In this document: positions 25,520 through 33,777 of the stretch, piece after piece | Layout: each line of letters begins with the position of its first letter | Numbering within the stretch: the first letter of the stretch is position 1 | Source: Rhizobium sp. 16-488-2b | GTDB taxonomy: Bacteria > Pseudomonadota > Alphaproteobacteria > Rhizobiales > Rhizobiaceae | Assembly (NCBI RefSeq): GCF_017741815.1 | Contig: NZ_JAGHMF010000004.1 | Span: forward strand, 1-64,000 | Length of the DNA stretch: 64,000 bases | Direction of reading: 5' to 3' | Made by a program: the position numbers and the translations under genes | The notes under the pieces: model-generated | What the model was told of the DNA's origin: nothing | The model's database searches: none | What the model saw: the letters and a program-made list of their open reading frames with translations, nothing else

Positions 25520-26035
25520 ATGCCCAGGTCGTTCAAGCAACTCGTCGTCGCGGCCATTTCCTCATTGATGCTGGTGACAAGCGTCGCGCCGTCGCAGGCC
25601 GTGCAGATGCCTGTCGCGCCGCAGGTGGAAAAATCGGCGGATGTTCAAAACGTGCAATATTGCCGCTATGGTCGTTGCGGACCGCGTCCGGGCTATTATG
25701 GCCGGCCGGGTGGCTACTATCCCGGTTATCGCCCCGGTTACCGCCCTGCCTATCGTCCCGGCTGGTACGGCGGCTATCGCGGCTACACCTACGCACGTCC
25801 CGGCTATCGTCACTATAACGGCTACTGGTACCCGCTCGCCGCCTTCGGCGCCGGCGCCATCATCGGCGGCGCCATCGCCAGCCAGCCGCGCTATGCACCG
25901 GCACCGCGCTACGTCGCTCCGGCCGGCTCGAGCCATGTCGCCTGGTGCCAGCAGCGCTACCGTTCGTACCGCGCCTACGACAACACCTTCCAGCCTTACA
26001 ATGGCCCACGCCAGCAGTGCGTTTCGCCTTATTGA
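25520..26035 (+). CDS. BA14K family exported protein
   Basis: A 171-residue protein with a signal peptide (about residues 1-27, ending SQA). A Gly/Tyr/Pro/Arg-rich repetitive stretch ([20 protein letters not shown] and on, ~52-105) follows. Then comes a short hydrophobic Gly/Ala segment and the C-terminal BA14K motif [29 protein letters not shown]14K proteins were first described as a Brucella immunoreactive lectin-like protein and are envelope-associated; several rhizobial paralogues are stress-induced. An EcfG-type promoter lies just upstream. The gene is followed by a RIME-like repeat before the convergent corA-like gene. Confidence 0.88.
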   Translation: MPRSFKQLVVAAISSLMLVTSVAPSQAVQMPVAPQVEKSADVQNVQYCRYGRCGPRPGYYGRPGGYYPGYRPGYRPAYRPGWYGGYRGYTYARPGYRHYNGYWYPLAAFGAGAIIGGAIASQPRYAPAPRYVAPAGSSHVAWCQQRYRSYRAYDNTFQPYNGPRQQCVSPY

Positions 26036-26065
26036 GGGTGAGAGGGGGGATTCGTTAAGCTCAGC

Positions 26066-26204
26066 GCCCGGAGCCCCCTCATCCGACCCTTCGGGCCACC
26101 TTCTCCCCGTTGGGGAGAAGGGAAGATGGAGCAAGCGGCTCGCCCCGAGTCTCTTCTCCCCAACGGGGAGAAGGTGCCGGCAGGCGGATGAGGGGGCTCC
26201 GGGC
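26066..26204. repeat. RIME-like palindromic intergenic repeat, copy 2
   Basis: Bounded by a perfect 20-bp inverted repeat (GCCCGGAGCCCCCTCATCCG and its complement at 26185-26204). It contains two internal hairpins, CCTTCTCCCC-GTT-GGGGAGAAGG and CTTCTCCCC-AA-CGGGGAGAAG. It fills the gap between the convergent BA14K and CorA genes and could serve as a bidirectional barrier. Related to the copy at 13560. Confidence 0.85.
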
Positions 26205-26237
26205 TCCGCCGTCTCACTAGCGCTAAACCCACCCACC

Positions 26238-27233
26238 TCACAAAATATTCACCCGCTTCAACAGCCACCACGCCAGCGCGATCGAAGCGATGATCATCCC
26301 GATCGCGTATTCCGTCCCCGTCGACCCCTGCGTGAACGGCAGGTTGGCCGTGTTCATGCCGAAGAAGCCGGTGACCAGCGTCGGCGGCAGCAGGAAGGCG
26401 GTCATGATCGATAGGATATAGAGGTGCCGGTTCGTCTCCGACGAGAGCTTGGAATCGATTTCTTCGTGCAGCAGCCGCGCCCGGTCCTGTAGCGCATAGA
26501 TGTCATGATCGACCGTCTCCAGCCGCGCCGTCAGCCGTCCCGCGACATCCTCGAAGCCGAAAGGCATCTCGTCGTCATCGGAAGCCGCCGCCCGGCGCAT
26601 CAAGCCGAGCACGGTTCTCAGGTGCCGATGGATGCGCACGACGGTGCGCCGGACCGGCGCCAGCCGCCGCCGCTCGTCGCGCGGCGCCGTGTCGTAGACG
26701 AAGTCCTCGATGATATTCAGCTCTTCCGTCAGGTCCATCACGATCGAAATCAGCGTGCGCTGGAATTCGGTGACCAGCAGCTCGAACAGATCGACCGGCC
26801 GGGTGAACTTCGCCGGGTTCTTCTCCATCAACAGCCGCGCCCGCTCGACGCTGCGCAGCGGCTGCAGCCGGGTGGTGATGATGAAGCGGTCGGAGATCGC
26901 GAAGTGCAGCCAGCCGAGATCGGCGGTCTCGTGATCGAACTCGCGCTGGCAGTCGACCAGCGTGCCGTAGAGCATCTGCTCGTCGACCGTGATGGCCGAA
27001 TGCGTGTCATGCGTGGTGAGCGCCGCCTTGGCGTCGTCGGTAAGCCCCGATAGCGCATCGATAAGCGCGGGCACGCGGGCGTCGGCGAGGTTGAGGTGCA
27101 GCCAGTAAAAGCCGCCATCGGTGGTGAGGTCCGCCGGCAGCGCGTTGTTGGAGAGCCGTATCGGCTTGCCGCCGCCTTCAGGGAAACGGTAGCCCCAGAC
27201 GAAACCCGGCATGCTCACAGGCAGTGTATCCAT
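26238..27233 (-). CDS. CorA/ZntB-family divalent metal transporter
   Basis: An inner-membrane protein of 331 residues with a large N-terminal cytoplasmic domain and two C-terminal helices. The first helix carries the signature FFGMN (in TLVTGFFGMNTANLPF). The N-terminal domain style (GFVWGYRFPEGG, then WLHLNLAD) and basic C terminus resemble the ZntB branch, associated with zinc efflux, more than classical CorA magnesium uptake. Start choice is uncertain: ATG 27233 gives the usual ZntB length, with GAGG upstream at longish spacing. In-frame ATGs at 27254 and 27302 are possible. Confidence 0.85.
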   Translation of the reverse strand: MDTLPVSMPGFVWGYRFPEGGGKPIRLSNNALPADLTTDGGFYWLHLNLADARVPALIDALSGLTDDAKAALTTHDTHSAITVDEQMLYGTLVDCQREFDHETADLGWLHFAISDRFIITTRLQPLRSVERARLLMEKNPAKFTRPVDLFELLVTEFQRTLISIVMDLTEELNIIEDFVYDTAPRDERRRLAPVRRTVVRIHRHLRTVLGLMRRAAASDDDEMPFGFEDVAGRLTARLETVDHDIYALQDRARLLHEEIDSKLSSETNRHLYILSIMTAFLLPPTLVTGFFGMNTANLPFTQGSTGTEYAIGMIIASIALAWWLLKRVNIL

Positions 27234-27427
27234 TCTTTGCCGGTCCTCTTGCATTGGCGGTGTGCTCCACGCTGGCGTCTGGGTCTCGGCGACCAGCAGC
27301 ACCGGATCGGCAGCTCATATCAGAGCATGAGCATAGCGCCGCACCCGATGGCAAGACCCTTTCAAGCGATGCCTCCCTATGACGGCAACCCTACAGTTTC
27401 ATGACAGTGACACCCACAAGTTTGAAA

Positions 27428-27443
27428 TTGACGTTTACGTAAA
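27428..27443 (+). promoter_or_regulatory. LiuR-like palindromic operator
   Basis: TTGACGTTTACGTAAA is a 16-bp imperfect palindrome located 76 bases before the acyl-CoA dehydrogenase start. It resembles the sites reported for MerR-type LiuR regulators of branched-chain amino acid and acyl-CoA catabolism in proteobacteria. The regulator assignment is tentative. Confidence 0.45.
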
Positions 27444-27519
27444 AATCAATTAGCTCTGCCGTCGGAGGAGCGGGTAGGGGAGAGCTATCCCGCGCCGTCA
27501 GGCTTACGAGGAGAACAGT

Positions 27520-29310
27520 ATGTACAAGGCGCCCGTCGAGGAGATCGCATTCACCCTGAAGCACGTTGCCGGTCTCGCCCAGGCGATCGACGACGGCCTG
27601 CTTGGCGATCTCGGCGAGGATCTGGTCGATGCAATCCTTCATGAAGCCGGCCGCTTCGCATCCGACGAGATCGCCCCGCTCGCCGAGATCGGCGACCGCC
27701 AGGGTGCGCGTATCTCTGACGGCAAGGTGACGACGCCGGATGGCTGGCGCGATCTCTACCGCAACTGGATATCAGGCGGCTGGAACGGCCTGACGGCATC
27801 CGAAGACTTCGGCGGCCAGGCGCTGCCGCACATGTTGAATGTCGCGGCACTCGAAATGTGGAACTCCGGCTCCATGGCCTTCGCGCTCTGCCCGACGCTG
27901 ACCATGGGCGCCATCGAGGCCATCGCCGCCCACGGCAGCGACGCGCTGAAGGCGACCTATCTCCCGAAACTCGTCTCCGGCGAATGGACCGGCACGATGA
28001 ACCTGACGGAACCGCATGCCGGCTCCGATCTCGGCGTGCTCAAGGCCCGCGCCGAACGCCGCGACGACGGCAGCTACCGCATCTTTGGCCAGAAGATCTT
28101 CATCACCTGGGGCGAACACGACGCCGCCGACAACATCATCCACCTGGTGCTCGCCCGCCTGCCGGATGCGCCTGATGGTACGCGCGGCATCTCGTTGTTC
28201 CTCGTGCCGAAGTTTCTCGTCAACGAAGACGGCTCGCTCGGCGCCCGCAACGATCTCTTCTGCCACGCGCTGGAGCACAAGCTCGGCATCCACGGCTCAC
28301 CCACTTGCACGATGATCTATGGCGACGGCCGCTTCGGGGAGGAGAAGGGCGCCATCGGCTGGCTGGTCGGGGAGGAAAACAAGGGCCTTGCCTGCATGTT
28401 CACGATGATGAACAACGCCCGCCTCGCGGTCGGCATGCAAGGCGTCGCGATTGCCGAAGCCGCCACGCAGAAGGCCGTCGCCTATGCCCGCGAGCGCACC
28501 CAGGGCAAGGCGCCCGGCTGGACGGGAGCAGGCCAAACAGGAGCCATGAGCCCGATCATCGAACACCCCGATGTCATCAGAATGCTGCTCACCATGAAGG
28601 CGCTGACCCAGGGCGCCCGCGCCATTGCCTACAGCTGCGCCCACGCCACCGACATGGCGCACCGCGCCGGCGATGACAAAAAGCACTGGCAGGAGCGCGC
28701 CGCCCTGCTGACCCCGGTCGCCAAGTCCTTCGCCACTGATATCGGCGTCGACGTCGCCTCGCTCGGCATCCAGGTGCATGGCGGCATGGGCTTCATCGAG
28801 GAAACCGGCGCCGCGCGCTATCTGCGCGACGCCCGCATCGCCCCGATCTACGAAGGCACCAACGGCATCCAGGCGATCGACCTCGTCACCCGCAAGCTGC
28901 CTCTATCCGATGGCGGCGAGGTGAAAAGCCTGATCGCCGAACTACAGCAGATCGCCGACCGCGTCGGTGCCTCGAATGCCGAAAACTTCGGCGCCACCGC
29001 GAACCGACTCAACGCCGCCATCACCGACCTACAGGAGGCGACCGACTGGCTCCTGGCGCAACTGTCAGCGGGCAAAGCGGTCGACGCGCTCTCCGGCGCC
29101 ACGCCCTATCAGCGCCTGTTCGGCCTGACGCTCACCGGCTGCTACCTCGCCAAGGGCGCGCTCGCCGATGCTGATGATGGCAAGGCCGCCGATCGCATCG
29201 CGCTCTGCCGCTTCGCCGCCGAAAACCTGCTGGCCGAGACCACCGCGTTGAAGGATAGCGTCATCAACGGCGCTGCAAGCCTTGCCGCCGCCAAATCCAT
29301 TCTCGCCTGA
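27520..29310 (+). CDS. acyl-CoA dehydrogenase (long FadE/DmdC-like form)
   Basis: An FAD-dependent acyl-CoA dehydrogenase of 596 residues, the ~600-residue subtype with a C-terminal extension that includes DmdC (3-methylmercaptopropionyl-CoA dehydrogenase) and many uncharacterised enzymes. Features are MNLTEPHAGSDLG (FAD/substrate loop near 165-180), KIFITWGEHD, LGIHGSPTC and the C-terminal QVHGGMGFIEE. YEGTNGIQAIDL, with the likely catalytic Glu, follows near 445. AGGAG precedes the ATG. It is followed after 10 bases by an enoyl-CoA hydratase, forming a two-step beta-oxidation pair; the natural acyl-CoA is unknown. Confidence 0.92.
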   Translation: MYKAPVEEIAFTLKHVAGLAQAIDDGLLGDLGEDLVDAILHEAGRFASDEIAPLAEIGDRQGARISDGKVTTPDGWRDLYRNWISGGWNGLTASEDFGGQALPHMLNVAALEMWNSGSMAFALCPTLTMGAIEAIAAHGSDALKATYLPKLVSGEWTGTMNLTEPHAGSDLGVLKARAERRDDGSYRIFGQKIFITWGEHDAADNIIHLVLARLPDAPDGTRGISLFLVPKFLVNEDGSLGARNDLFCHALEHKLGIHGSPTCTMIYGDGRFGEEKGAIGWLVGEENKGLACMFTMMNNARLAVGMQGVAIAEAATQKAVAYARERTQGKAPGWTGAGQTGAMSPIIEHPDVIRMLLTMKALTQGARAIAYSCAHATDMAHRAGDDKKHWQERAALLTPVAKSFATDIGVDVASLGIQVHGGMGFIEETGAARYLRDARIAPIYEGTNGIQAIDLVTRKLPLSDGGEVKSLIAELQQIADRVGASNAENFGATANRLNAAITDLQEATDWLLAQLSAGKAVDALSGATPYQRLFGLTLTGCYLAKGALADADDGKAADRIALCRFAAENLLAETTALKDSVINGAASLAAAKSILA

Positions 29311-29320
29311 GGGACCCGAT

Positions 29321-30073
29321 ATGACTGACCACATTCTCATCGAGCGCCCCGAGGCCCATCCCGGCGTCCAGATCATCCGTTTCAACCGCTCGGACAAGAA
29401 GAACGCCATCACCCGCGCCATGTATTCCGTCATGACCGAGGCGCTGACCGCGGCCGATGGCAACCCCGCTATCCGCGCCACGGCCTTTCTTGGCGCCGAG
29501 GGCTGTTTCTCCGCAGGCAACGATCTCGGCGACTTCCTGGCTGTTGCGATGGGCGGCGGCATGCCGCGTGAAGTCGTCGATTTCCTCTACGCACTGGTGC
29601 GCTCGGCAAAGCCCATCGTCTCGGGCGTCGATGGCCTGGCGATCGGCATCGGCACCACCATGCATCTGCATTGCGACCTGACGGTCGCCTCCGCCCGCAG
29701 CCAGTTCCGCACCCCCTTCGTCGATCTCGCTCTGGTGCCGGAAGCGGCCTCCAGTCTGCTTGCGCCGCGCATCATGGGCGCCCAGCGCGCCTTCGCCATG
29801 CTCGCCGCCGGCGAACCCTTCTCCGGCGGGGAGGCGAGGGATGCCGGCCTGGTCTTCAAAGTCGTGGAGCCGCATCAGGTCGAGGCGGCAACGCTCGGCC
29901 TCGCCGCAAAGCTCGCCGCCAAACCGCCCGAGGCGCTGCGGCTGTCCCGCGATCTCATCCGCGGCGACCGCGAAGAGATCATCGCCCGCATCGACGAAGA
30001 AGCCCGCCACTTTGCCACTCGCCTGCAAAGCGCCGAAGCCCGCGCCGCCTTCGAAGCTTTCATGCGCCGTTGA
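29321..30073 (+). CDS. enoyl-CoA hydratase/isomerase family protein
   Basis: A crotonase-fold protein of 250 residues. The oxyanion-hole segments GCFSAGNDLGDF (~63-74) and VDGLAIGIGTTMHLHCDL (~104-121) are present. The PEAASSLL segment places a single Glu as the likely acid/base, an arrangement closer to Delta3,Delta2-enoyl-CoA isomerase than to the two-Glu hydratases. The ATG at 29321 has GAGGGA just upstream, overlapping the end of the dehydrogenase gene. The pairing argues that both act on one acyl-CoA pathway. Confidence 0.88.
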   Translation: MTDHILIERPEAHPGVQIIRFNRSDKKNAITRAMYSVMTEALTAADGNPAIRATAFLGAEGCFSAGNDLGDFLAVAMGGGMPREVVDFLYALVRSAKPIVSGVDGLAIGIGTTMHLHCDLTVASARSQFRTPFVDLALVPEAASSLLAPRIMGAQRAFAMLAAGEPFSGGEARDAGLVFKVVEPHQVEAATLGLAAKLAAKPPEALRLSRDLIRGDREEIIARIDEEARHFATRLQSAEARAAFEAFMRR

Positions 30074-30276
30074 GGCTGCCAAGGCGGCCGAAATGTTCAA
30101 AAAGTATTACTTTTAATCAAATTTTACCAATTCCCTTGTTTAGTGATCGGCAATGCATGACGCAGCACGGGCATGAGCGCCCGGCCCCTTTTCCGGCACA
30201 ACCAAAGGCGCAGACGCCAGCGGATCGACCCCCCGATCGCTGAGGCATGTCGGTCGGCCGCATTCGAGACAATGCT

Positions 30277-32097
30277 ATGTTCAAAATGAAGATCAAGACG
30301 CTGCTTCCGGTGCTCTTTCTGTCCCTCGTCGCCATTTCCCTCGTGCAGGGCGCCATCGCCGCCGTCGCGTTGACCAGTCTCGAAGCCAATACGCGTGAGA
30401 TCGGCGCCCGGAATATCCCGAATACCGAGCGCCTGCATGCCATCGTCACGACGCTGAACGACGTGCGCCGCAGCTATGCCGATTATCTGCTGGCCTCCGG
30501 CAAGACCGATTTCCGCAACGCCGAGACCACGCTTAAGACCCGCCGCCAGCGGCTTGCGACCGCCATCGATGTCTTCGAAACGCAGCCGAAGAGCGAGTAT
30601 ATGACCCAGAACTTCGCGCGGCTGCAGAAGGCGCTCGCTAACGACACGGCCGTCGCCGACAAGATCATCGCGCTCGCGCTCGACAACAAGCGCAGCCAGG
30701 CCAATTCGCTCTATCGCGGCGAGCTGTCGATGTCGGCAAACAACATCCAGACGCTGATCGACGGCATGATCGCAAGAGATCGTCAGTCGACCGATGCCGG
30801 CCTCGTTTCGGCCGCCGGCAACTATTACGCCGGCACGGTCTCGATCGTCGCCGGTCTTGCGGTCGCGCTCGTTGCCGCGATCGCCGCCGCCTATCTGGCC
30901 TGGAAGCGCATCTCGCGGCCGATCACGACGATTGCCTCGCGCATGGCCGGTCTTGCCGACGGCGATCTCGAAGCCGCCGTTCCATATACCAACCGCCATG
31001 ACGAGATCGGCGACATGGCCGCCGCCGTCTCCGTCTTCCGCGACAACGCTTTCGCCCGTCTCGATCTCGAACGCAGCGCCGAAGACAACCGCGCCCACGC
31101 CCGCGACGAGCGCGCCCGCAACGAAGCCGTCACGGCGCGCGAGGCGGCCGAGATCAATCACGTCGTGGAAGCACTGGCCGGCGCTCTCGGTGCGCTGTCG
31201 GAAGGCGATCTCGCCCATCGCATCGAGCAGCCTTTCGCCGATCACCTTGATCGCCTCCGCAGCGACTTCAACACCTCGGTCGCCAAGCTCAGCGAAGCGC
31301 TGGAAGAGGTCGGTCATAACGCGCATGCGATCGACGCCGGCGCCGGCGAAATCCGCAACGCCGCCGATGGCCTTGCGCGGCGCACCGAGCAGCAGGCCGC
31401 CTCGATCGAGGAAACTGCCGCCGCACTCGAAGAGATCACCACCACGGTCAAGGACACCGCCCGCCGCGCCGAAGAGGCCGGCAGCCTCGTGTCGCGCACC
31501 CGTGGCGGCGCCGAGGAATCCGGCAATATCGTCCGCAAGGCCGTCTCCGCCATGACCGAGATCGAGCAATCCTCGCAGAAGATTGCCAACATCATCAGCG
31601 TCATCGACGACATCGCCTTCCAGACCAATCTCCTGGCGCTCAACGCAGGCGTCGAGGCCGCGCGCGCTGGCGAAGCCGGCAAGGGTTTTGCCGTCGTCGC
31701 CCAGGAAGTGCGCGAGCTCGCGCAGCGCTCCGCTACAGCCGCCAAGGAGATCGAGACGCTGATCTCGGCTTCCAACGCCCAGGTTCGCTCCGGCGTCAGT
31801 CTCGTCGGCGAAACCGGCAAGTCGCTGGAAACGATCGTCGGCCAGGTGCAGGACATCAGCCGCCATGTTGACGCGATCGTCACCGCCACCCGCGAACAAT
31901 CGACCGGCCTTGCCGAGATCAATACCGCGGTGAACACCATGGACCAGGGCACCCAGCAGAACGCCGCGATGGTCGAGGAGCAGACGGCCGCAAGCCACGG
32001 CCTGGCGCAGGAAGCGGCCAAGCTGATGTATCTGCTCGGCCAGTTCAACCTGCAGCCGGGCAATCACGGCATGGCGCGCCGCTACGCCGCCGCCTGA
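30277..32097 (+). CDS. methyl-accepting chemotaxis protein, four-helix-bundle sensor
   Basis: A 606-residue chemoreceptor. TM1 is at ~8-30. A periplasmic four-helix-bundle domain of the 4HB_MCP type lies at ~32-185 ([20 protein letters not shown], then [17 protein letters not shown]). TM2 is at ~190-212, followed by HAMP at ~213-266, a second HAMP-like segment at ~300-345 and the signalling coiled coil. The hairpin tip [15 protein letters not shown] is near 445. The start is ambiguous: ATG 30247 has its GAGG too close, so ATG 30277 is preferred. The C terminus (MARRYAAA) has no CheR tether. Its signalling half is very close to that of the receptor at 36217. Confidence 0.92.
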   Translation: MFKMKIKTLLPVLFLSLVAISLVQGAIAAVALTSLEANTREIGARNIPNTERLHAIVTTLNDVRRSYADYLLASGKTDFRNAETTLKTRRQRLATAIDVFETQPKSEYMTQNFARLQKALANDTAVADKIIALALDNKRSQANSLYRGELSMSANNIQTLIDGMIARDRQSTDAGLVSAAGNYYAGTVSIVAGLAVALVAAIAAAYLAWKRISRPITTIASRMAGLADGDLEAAVPYTNRHDEIGDMAAAVSVFRDNAFARLDLERSAEDNRAHARDERARNEAVTAREAAEINHVVEALAGALGALSEGDLAHRIEQPFADHLDRLRSDFNTSVAKLSEALEEVGHNAHAIDAGAGEIRNAADGLARRTEQQAASIEETAAALEEITTTVKDTARRAEEAGSLVSRTRGGAEESGNIVRKAVSAMTEIEQSSQKIANIISVIDDIAFQTNLLALNAGVEAARAGEAGKGFAVVAQEVRELAQRSATAAKEIETLISASNAQVRSGVSLVGETGKSLETIVGQVQDISRHVDAIVTATREQSTGLAEINTAVNTMDQGTQQNAAMVEEQTAASHGLAQEAAKLMYLLGQFNLQPGNHGMARRYAAA

Positions 32098-32120
32098 TCG
32101 ATAGGTGATATAAACGACAA

Positions 32121-32151
32121 AACGCCCGCGCATGTCGCGGGCGTTTTTTAT
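32121..32151 (+). terminator. Rho-independent terminator after chemoreceptor 2
   Basis: A perfect 10-bp stem AACGCCCGCG / CGCGGGCGTT with loop CATGT leads into TTTTTTAT, 23 bases after the stop. Confidence 0.92.
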
Positions 32152-32177
32152 AGACTTGGAAAGATCGGGGAAACCCG

Positions 32178-32393
32178 TTATCCGTGCATCCGCTGGCGCT
32201 CGGGCTGCTCCGCGATGAAGCGATTGTTGCGGGCCGAAAGCGGCTCCACCGGTAGAATATCGATGACATCGGCAGCATCGAATTTGTGCTTCATGCCGCA
32301 TATCGTGGCAATCACGACGCCCCTGTCAATATTGAAGGATGTCGCCAGGAAATTCCGTTCGTCGCCATGATCATCAATGGAAATAACAAACAT
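32178..32393 (-). CDS. small hypothetical protein
   Basis: A 71-residue protein (MFVISIDDHGDERNFLATSF...) with balanced composition, no membrane helix and no recognised domain. Support for a real gene is the GGAGGA ribosome site five bases before the ATG and a separate AT-rich upstream region. Just upstream, at 32403-32425, a six-bp inverted repeat (GTGTAT ... ATACAC) could be part of its promoter or operator. Lower GC than the neighbours suggests recent origin or acquisition. Function unknown. Confidence 0.6.
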   Translation of the reverse strand: MFVISIDDHGDERNFLATSFNIDRGVVIATICGMKHKFDAADVIDILPVEPLSARNNRFIAEQPERQRMHG

Positions 32394-32503
32394 ATTATCC
32401 TCCGTGTATTATCCATTGATACACGCAGATTATTTATCATAGATGAATTTATAGATGAATTATATTCTGCCGAGCTGGATGATCATTAGGAAATTCTGTT
32501 GAA

Positions 32504-32543
32504 CTTCCGCTGCACTCGCAGCTACTCGCAGGTGCAGCGGAAG
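32504..32543. repeat. long perfect hairpin downstream of ridA-family gene
   Basis: A 12-bp perfect inverted repeat (CTTCCGCTGCAC / GTGCAGCGGAAG) with a 16-base loop lies nine bases after the ridA-like stop. No T-run follows on the minus strand, so it may act as a Rho-associated 3' end or be a small palindromic repeat. Confidence 0.55.
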
Positions 32544-32552
32544 CCAACAGGA

Positions 32553-32951
32553 TCAGCTCGCCTGCGGGATGCGCGCGATCACCTTGATCTCGAAATCAAA
32601 GCCCGCCAGCCAGTTGACGCCGACAGCCGTCCAGTTTGGATAGGGCTTGTCGCGGAACACCTTCAGCCGAACATCGTTGACCGTCGCGAACTGGTTTTCG
32701 GGATCGGTATGAAAGCTGGTGACGTCGATGATGTCATCGAAGCCGGCGCCGGCAGCCTTCAGCACGGCGGCGAGATTGTCGAAGGCGAGCTGCACCTGCT
32801 TCGGAAAATCGGGCTCGGGCGATCCGTCCTCACGGCTGCCCACCTGGCCGGAGACGAAGAGAAGATCGCCGGAGCGGATCGCCGCCGAATAGCTGTTGAT
32901 CTCATAAAGCGCCTGTCGGCCGGCGGGGAAGATTGCGTCGCGTTTGGTCAT
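32553..32951 (-). CDS. RidA family protein
   Basis: A 132-residue member of the RidA/YjgF/UK114 trimers, whose best-known activity is hydrolysis of reactive enamine/imine intermediates. Conserved blocks are YSAAIRSGDLLFVSGQVG, QVQLAFDNLAAVLKAAG and NWTAVGVNWLAGFDFEIKVIA. The canonical catalytic Arg region near the C terminus reads EIKVIARIP, lacking the usual A-R-V-E-V form, so this may be a non-archetypal Rid subgroup. ATG 32951 is chosen because CAGGAG lies six bases upstream. It is divergent from a TetR gene across a region with three palindromic operators. Confidence 0.87.
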   Translation of the reverse strand: MTKRDAIFPAGRQALYEINSYSAAIRSGDLLFVSGQVGSREDGSPEPDFPKQVQLAFDNLAAVLKAAGAGFDDIIDVTSFHTDPENQFATVNDVRLKVFRDKPYPNWTAVGVNWLAGFDFEIKVIARIPQAS

Positions 32952-33067
32952 GTCATGCTCCTGTTTCAACAAGGCAAAGGCAGGGCGTCCGCCGTCACGC
33001 CAAAGGGCGCGACACGTTGTAACGCGTCACCTGGATCTCTGCTCTTCACTCTCGGGTGCGCAAGTGA

Positions 33068-33133
33068 TATACGCCCCGTATGTGAATATAGGAAGCATGC
33101 GTTGCGTATGTCAATACACATACGCCGCGTATG
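33068..33133. promoter_or_regulatory. three-copy palindromic TetR operator
   Basis: Three related 15-mers lie in the ridA-tetR divergent gap: TATACGCCCCGTATG (33068-33082), CATGCGTTGCGTATG (33096-33110) and CATACGCCGCGTATG (33119-33133). The third is a perfect inverted repeat about one central base; the first has a perfect ATACG-CCC-CGTAT core. Start spacings are 28 and 23 bases. The natural reader is the adjacent TetR protein. Confidence 0.7.
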
Positions 33134-33152
33134 CTAATTTATGGAGGCAAGG

Positions 33153-33749
33153 GTGACGGCGAGAACGCGCGCGCAGATGGTCGAGGAAACCCGGGGGAAA
33201 CTCATCGCGGCCGGCCGAAAGGCTTTTGCCACAAAGGGTTACGCCGCCTCGTCGATGGATGATTTCACCGCCGAAGCGGGGCTGACGCGTGGCGCGCTCT
33301 ATCACAATTTCGGCGACAAGAAGGGGCTGCTGCAGGCCGTCATCGACCAGATCGACGCCGAGATGCTGGTGCGCCAGCGCGCCGCGCAGGCACAGGGCCG
33401 GACGCCGTGGGAGGGTTTCCTCAACGAAGGCATCGCCTATATCGAGATGGCGCTCGAGCCTGAGATCCAGCGGATCATGCTGCTCGATGGTCCCGCCGTG
33501 CTCGGCGATCCCTCGCACTGGCCGAACCAGACCGCCTGCCTGCGCACAAGCACTGAGACCATCGAGGCGCTGATTGCTGATGGTATCGTCAAGCCCGTGG
33601 ATGCCGAGGCCGCCGCCCGGCTGATCAACGGTGCGGCGCTCAACGCAGCACTCTGGATCGCCGCGGCCGATGATCCGCATGCTGTGCTGGAAAAGGTCGT
33701 CGATGCCTTCAAGTATCTTGCCGGCGGCCTGCTGCGGACCGACAGCTGA
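33153..33749 (+). CDS. TetR/AcrR-family transcriptional regulator
   Basis: A 198-residue repressor with an N-terminal TetR helix-turn-helix (KLIAAGRKAFATKGYAASSM..TAEAGLTRGALYHNFGDKKGLL, ~12-58) and a C-terminal ligand/dimer domain with LINGAALNAALWIAAADD. An in-frame ATG at 33141 exists, but GGAGG at 33143-33147 lies exactly five bases before GTG 33153, so GTG is the better start. It probably represses itself and the divergent ridA-like gene through the three palindromes upstream. The inducer is unknown. Confidence 0.9.
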   Translation: MTARTRAQMVEETRGKLIAAGRKAFATKGYAASSMDDFTAEAGLTRGALYHNFGDKKGLLQAVIDQIDAEMLVRQRAAQAQGRTPWEGFLNEGIAYIEMALEPEIQRIMLLDGPAVLGDPSHWPNQTACLRTSTETIEALIADGIVKPVDAEAAARLINGAALNAALWIAAADDPHAVLEKVVDAFKYLAGGLLRTDS

Positions 33750-33777
33750 CCCTTGTCCGATAGCGGGGACGCCGGGC

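Noticed and set aside
32553..32972. Longer RidA start at ATG 32972
   Set aside because: CAGGAG sits six bases before ATG 32951 and would be inside the coding sequence with the longer start.
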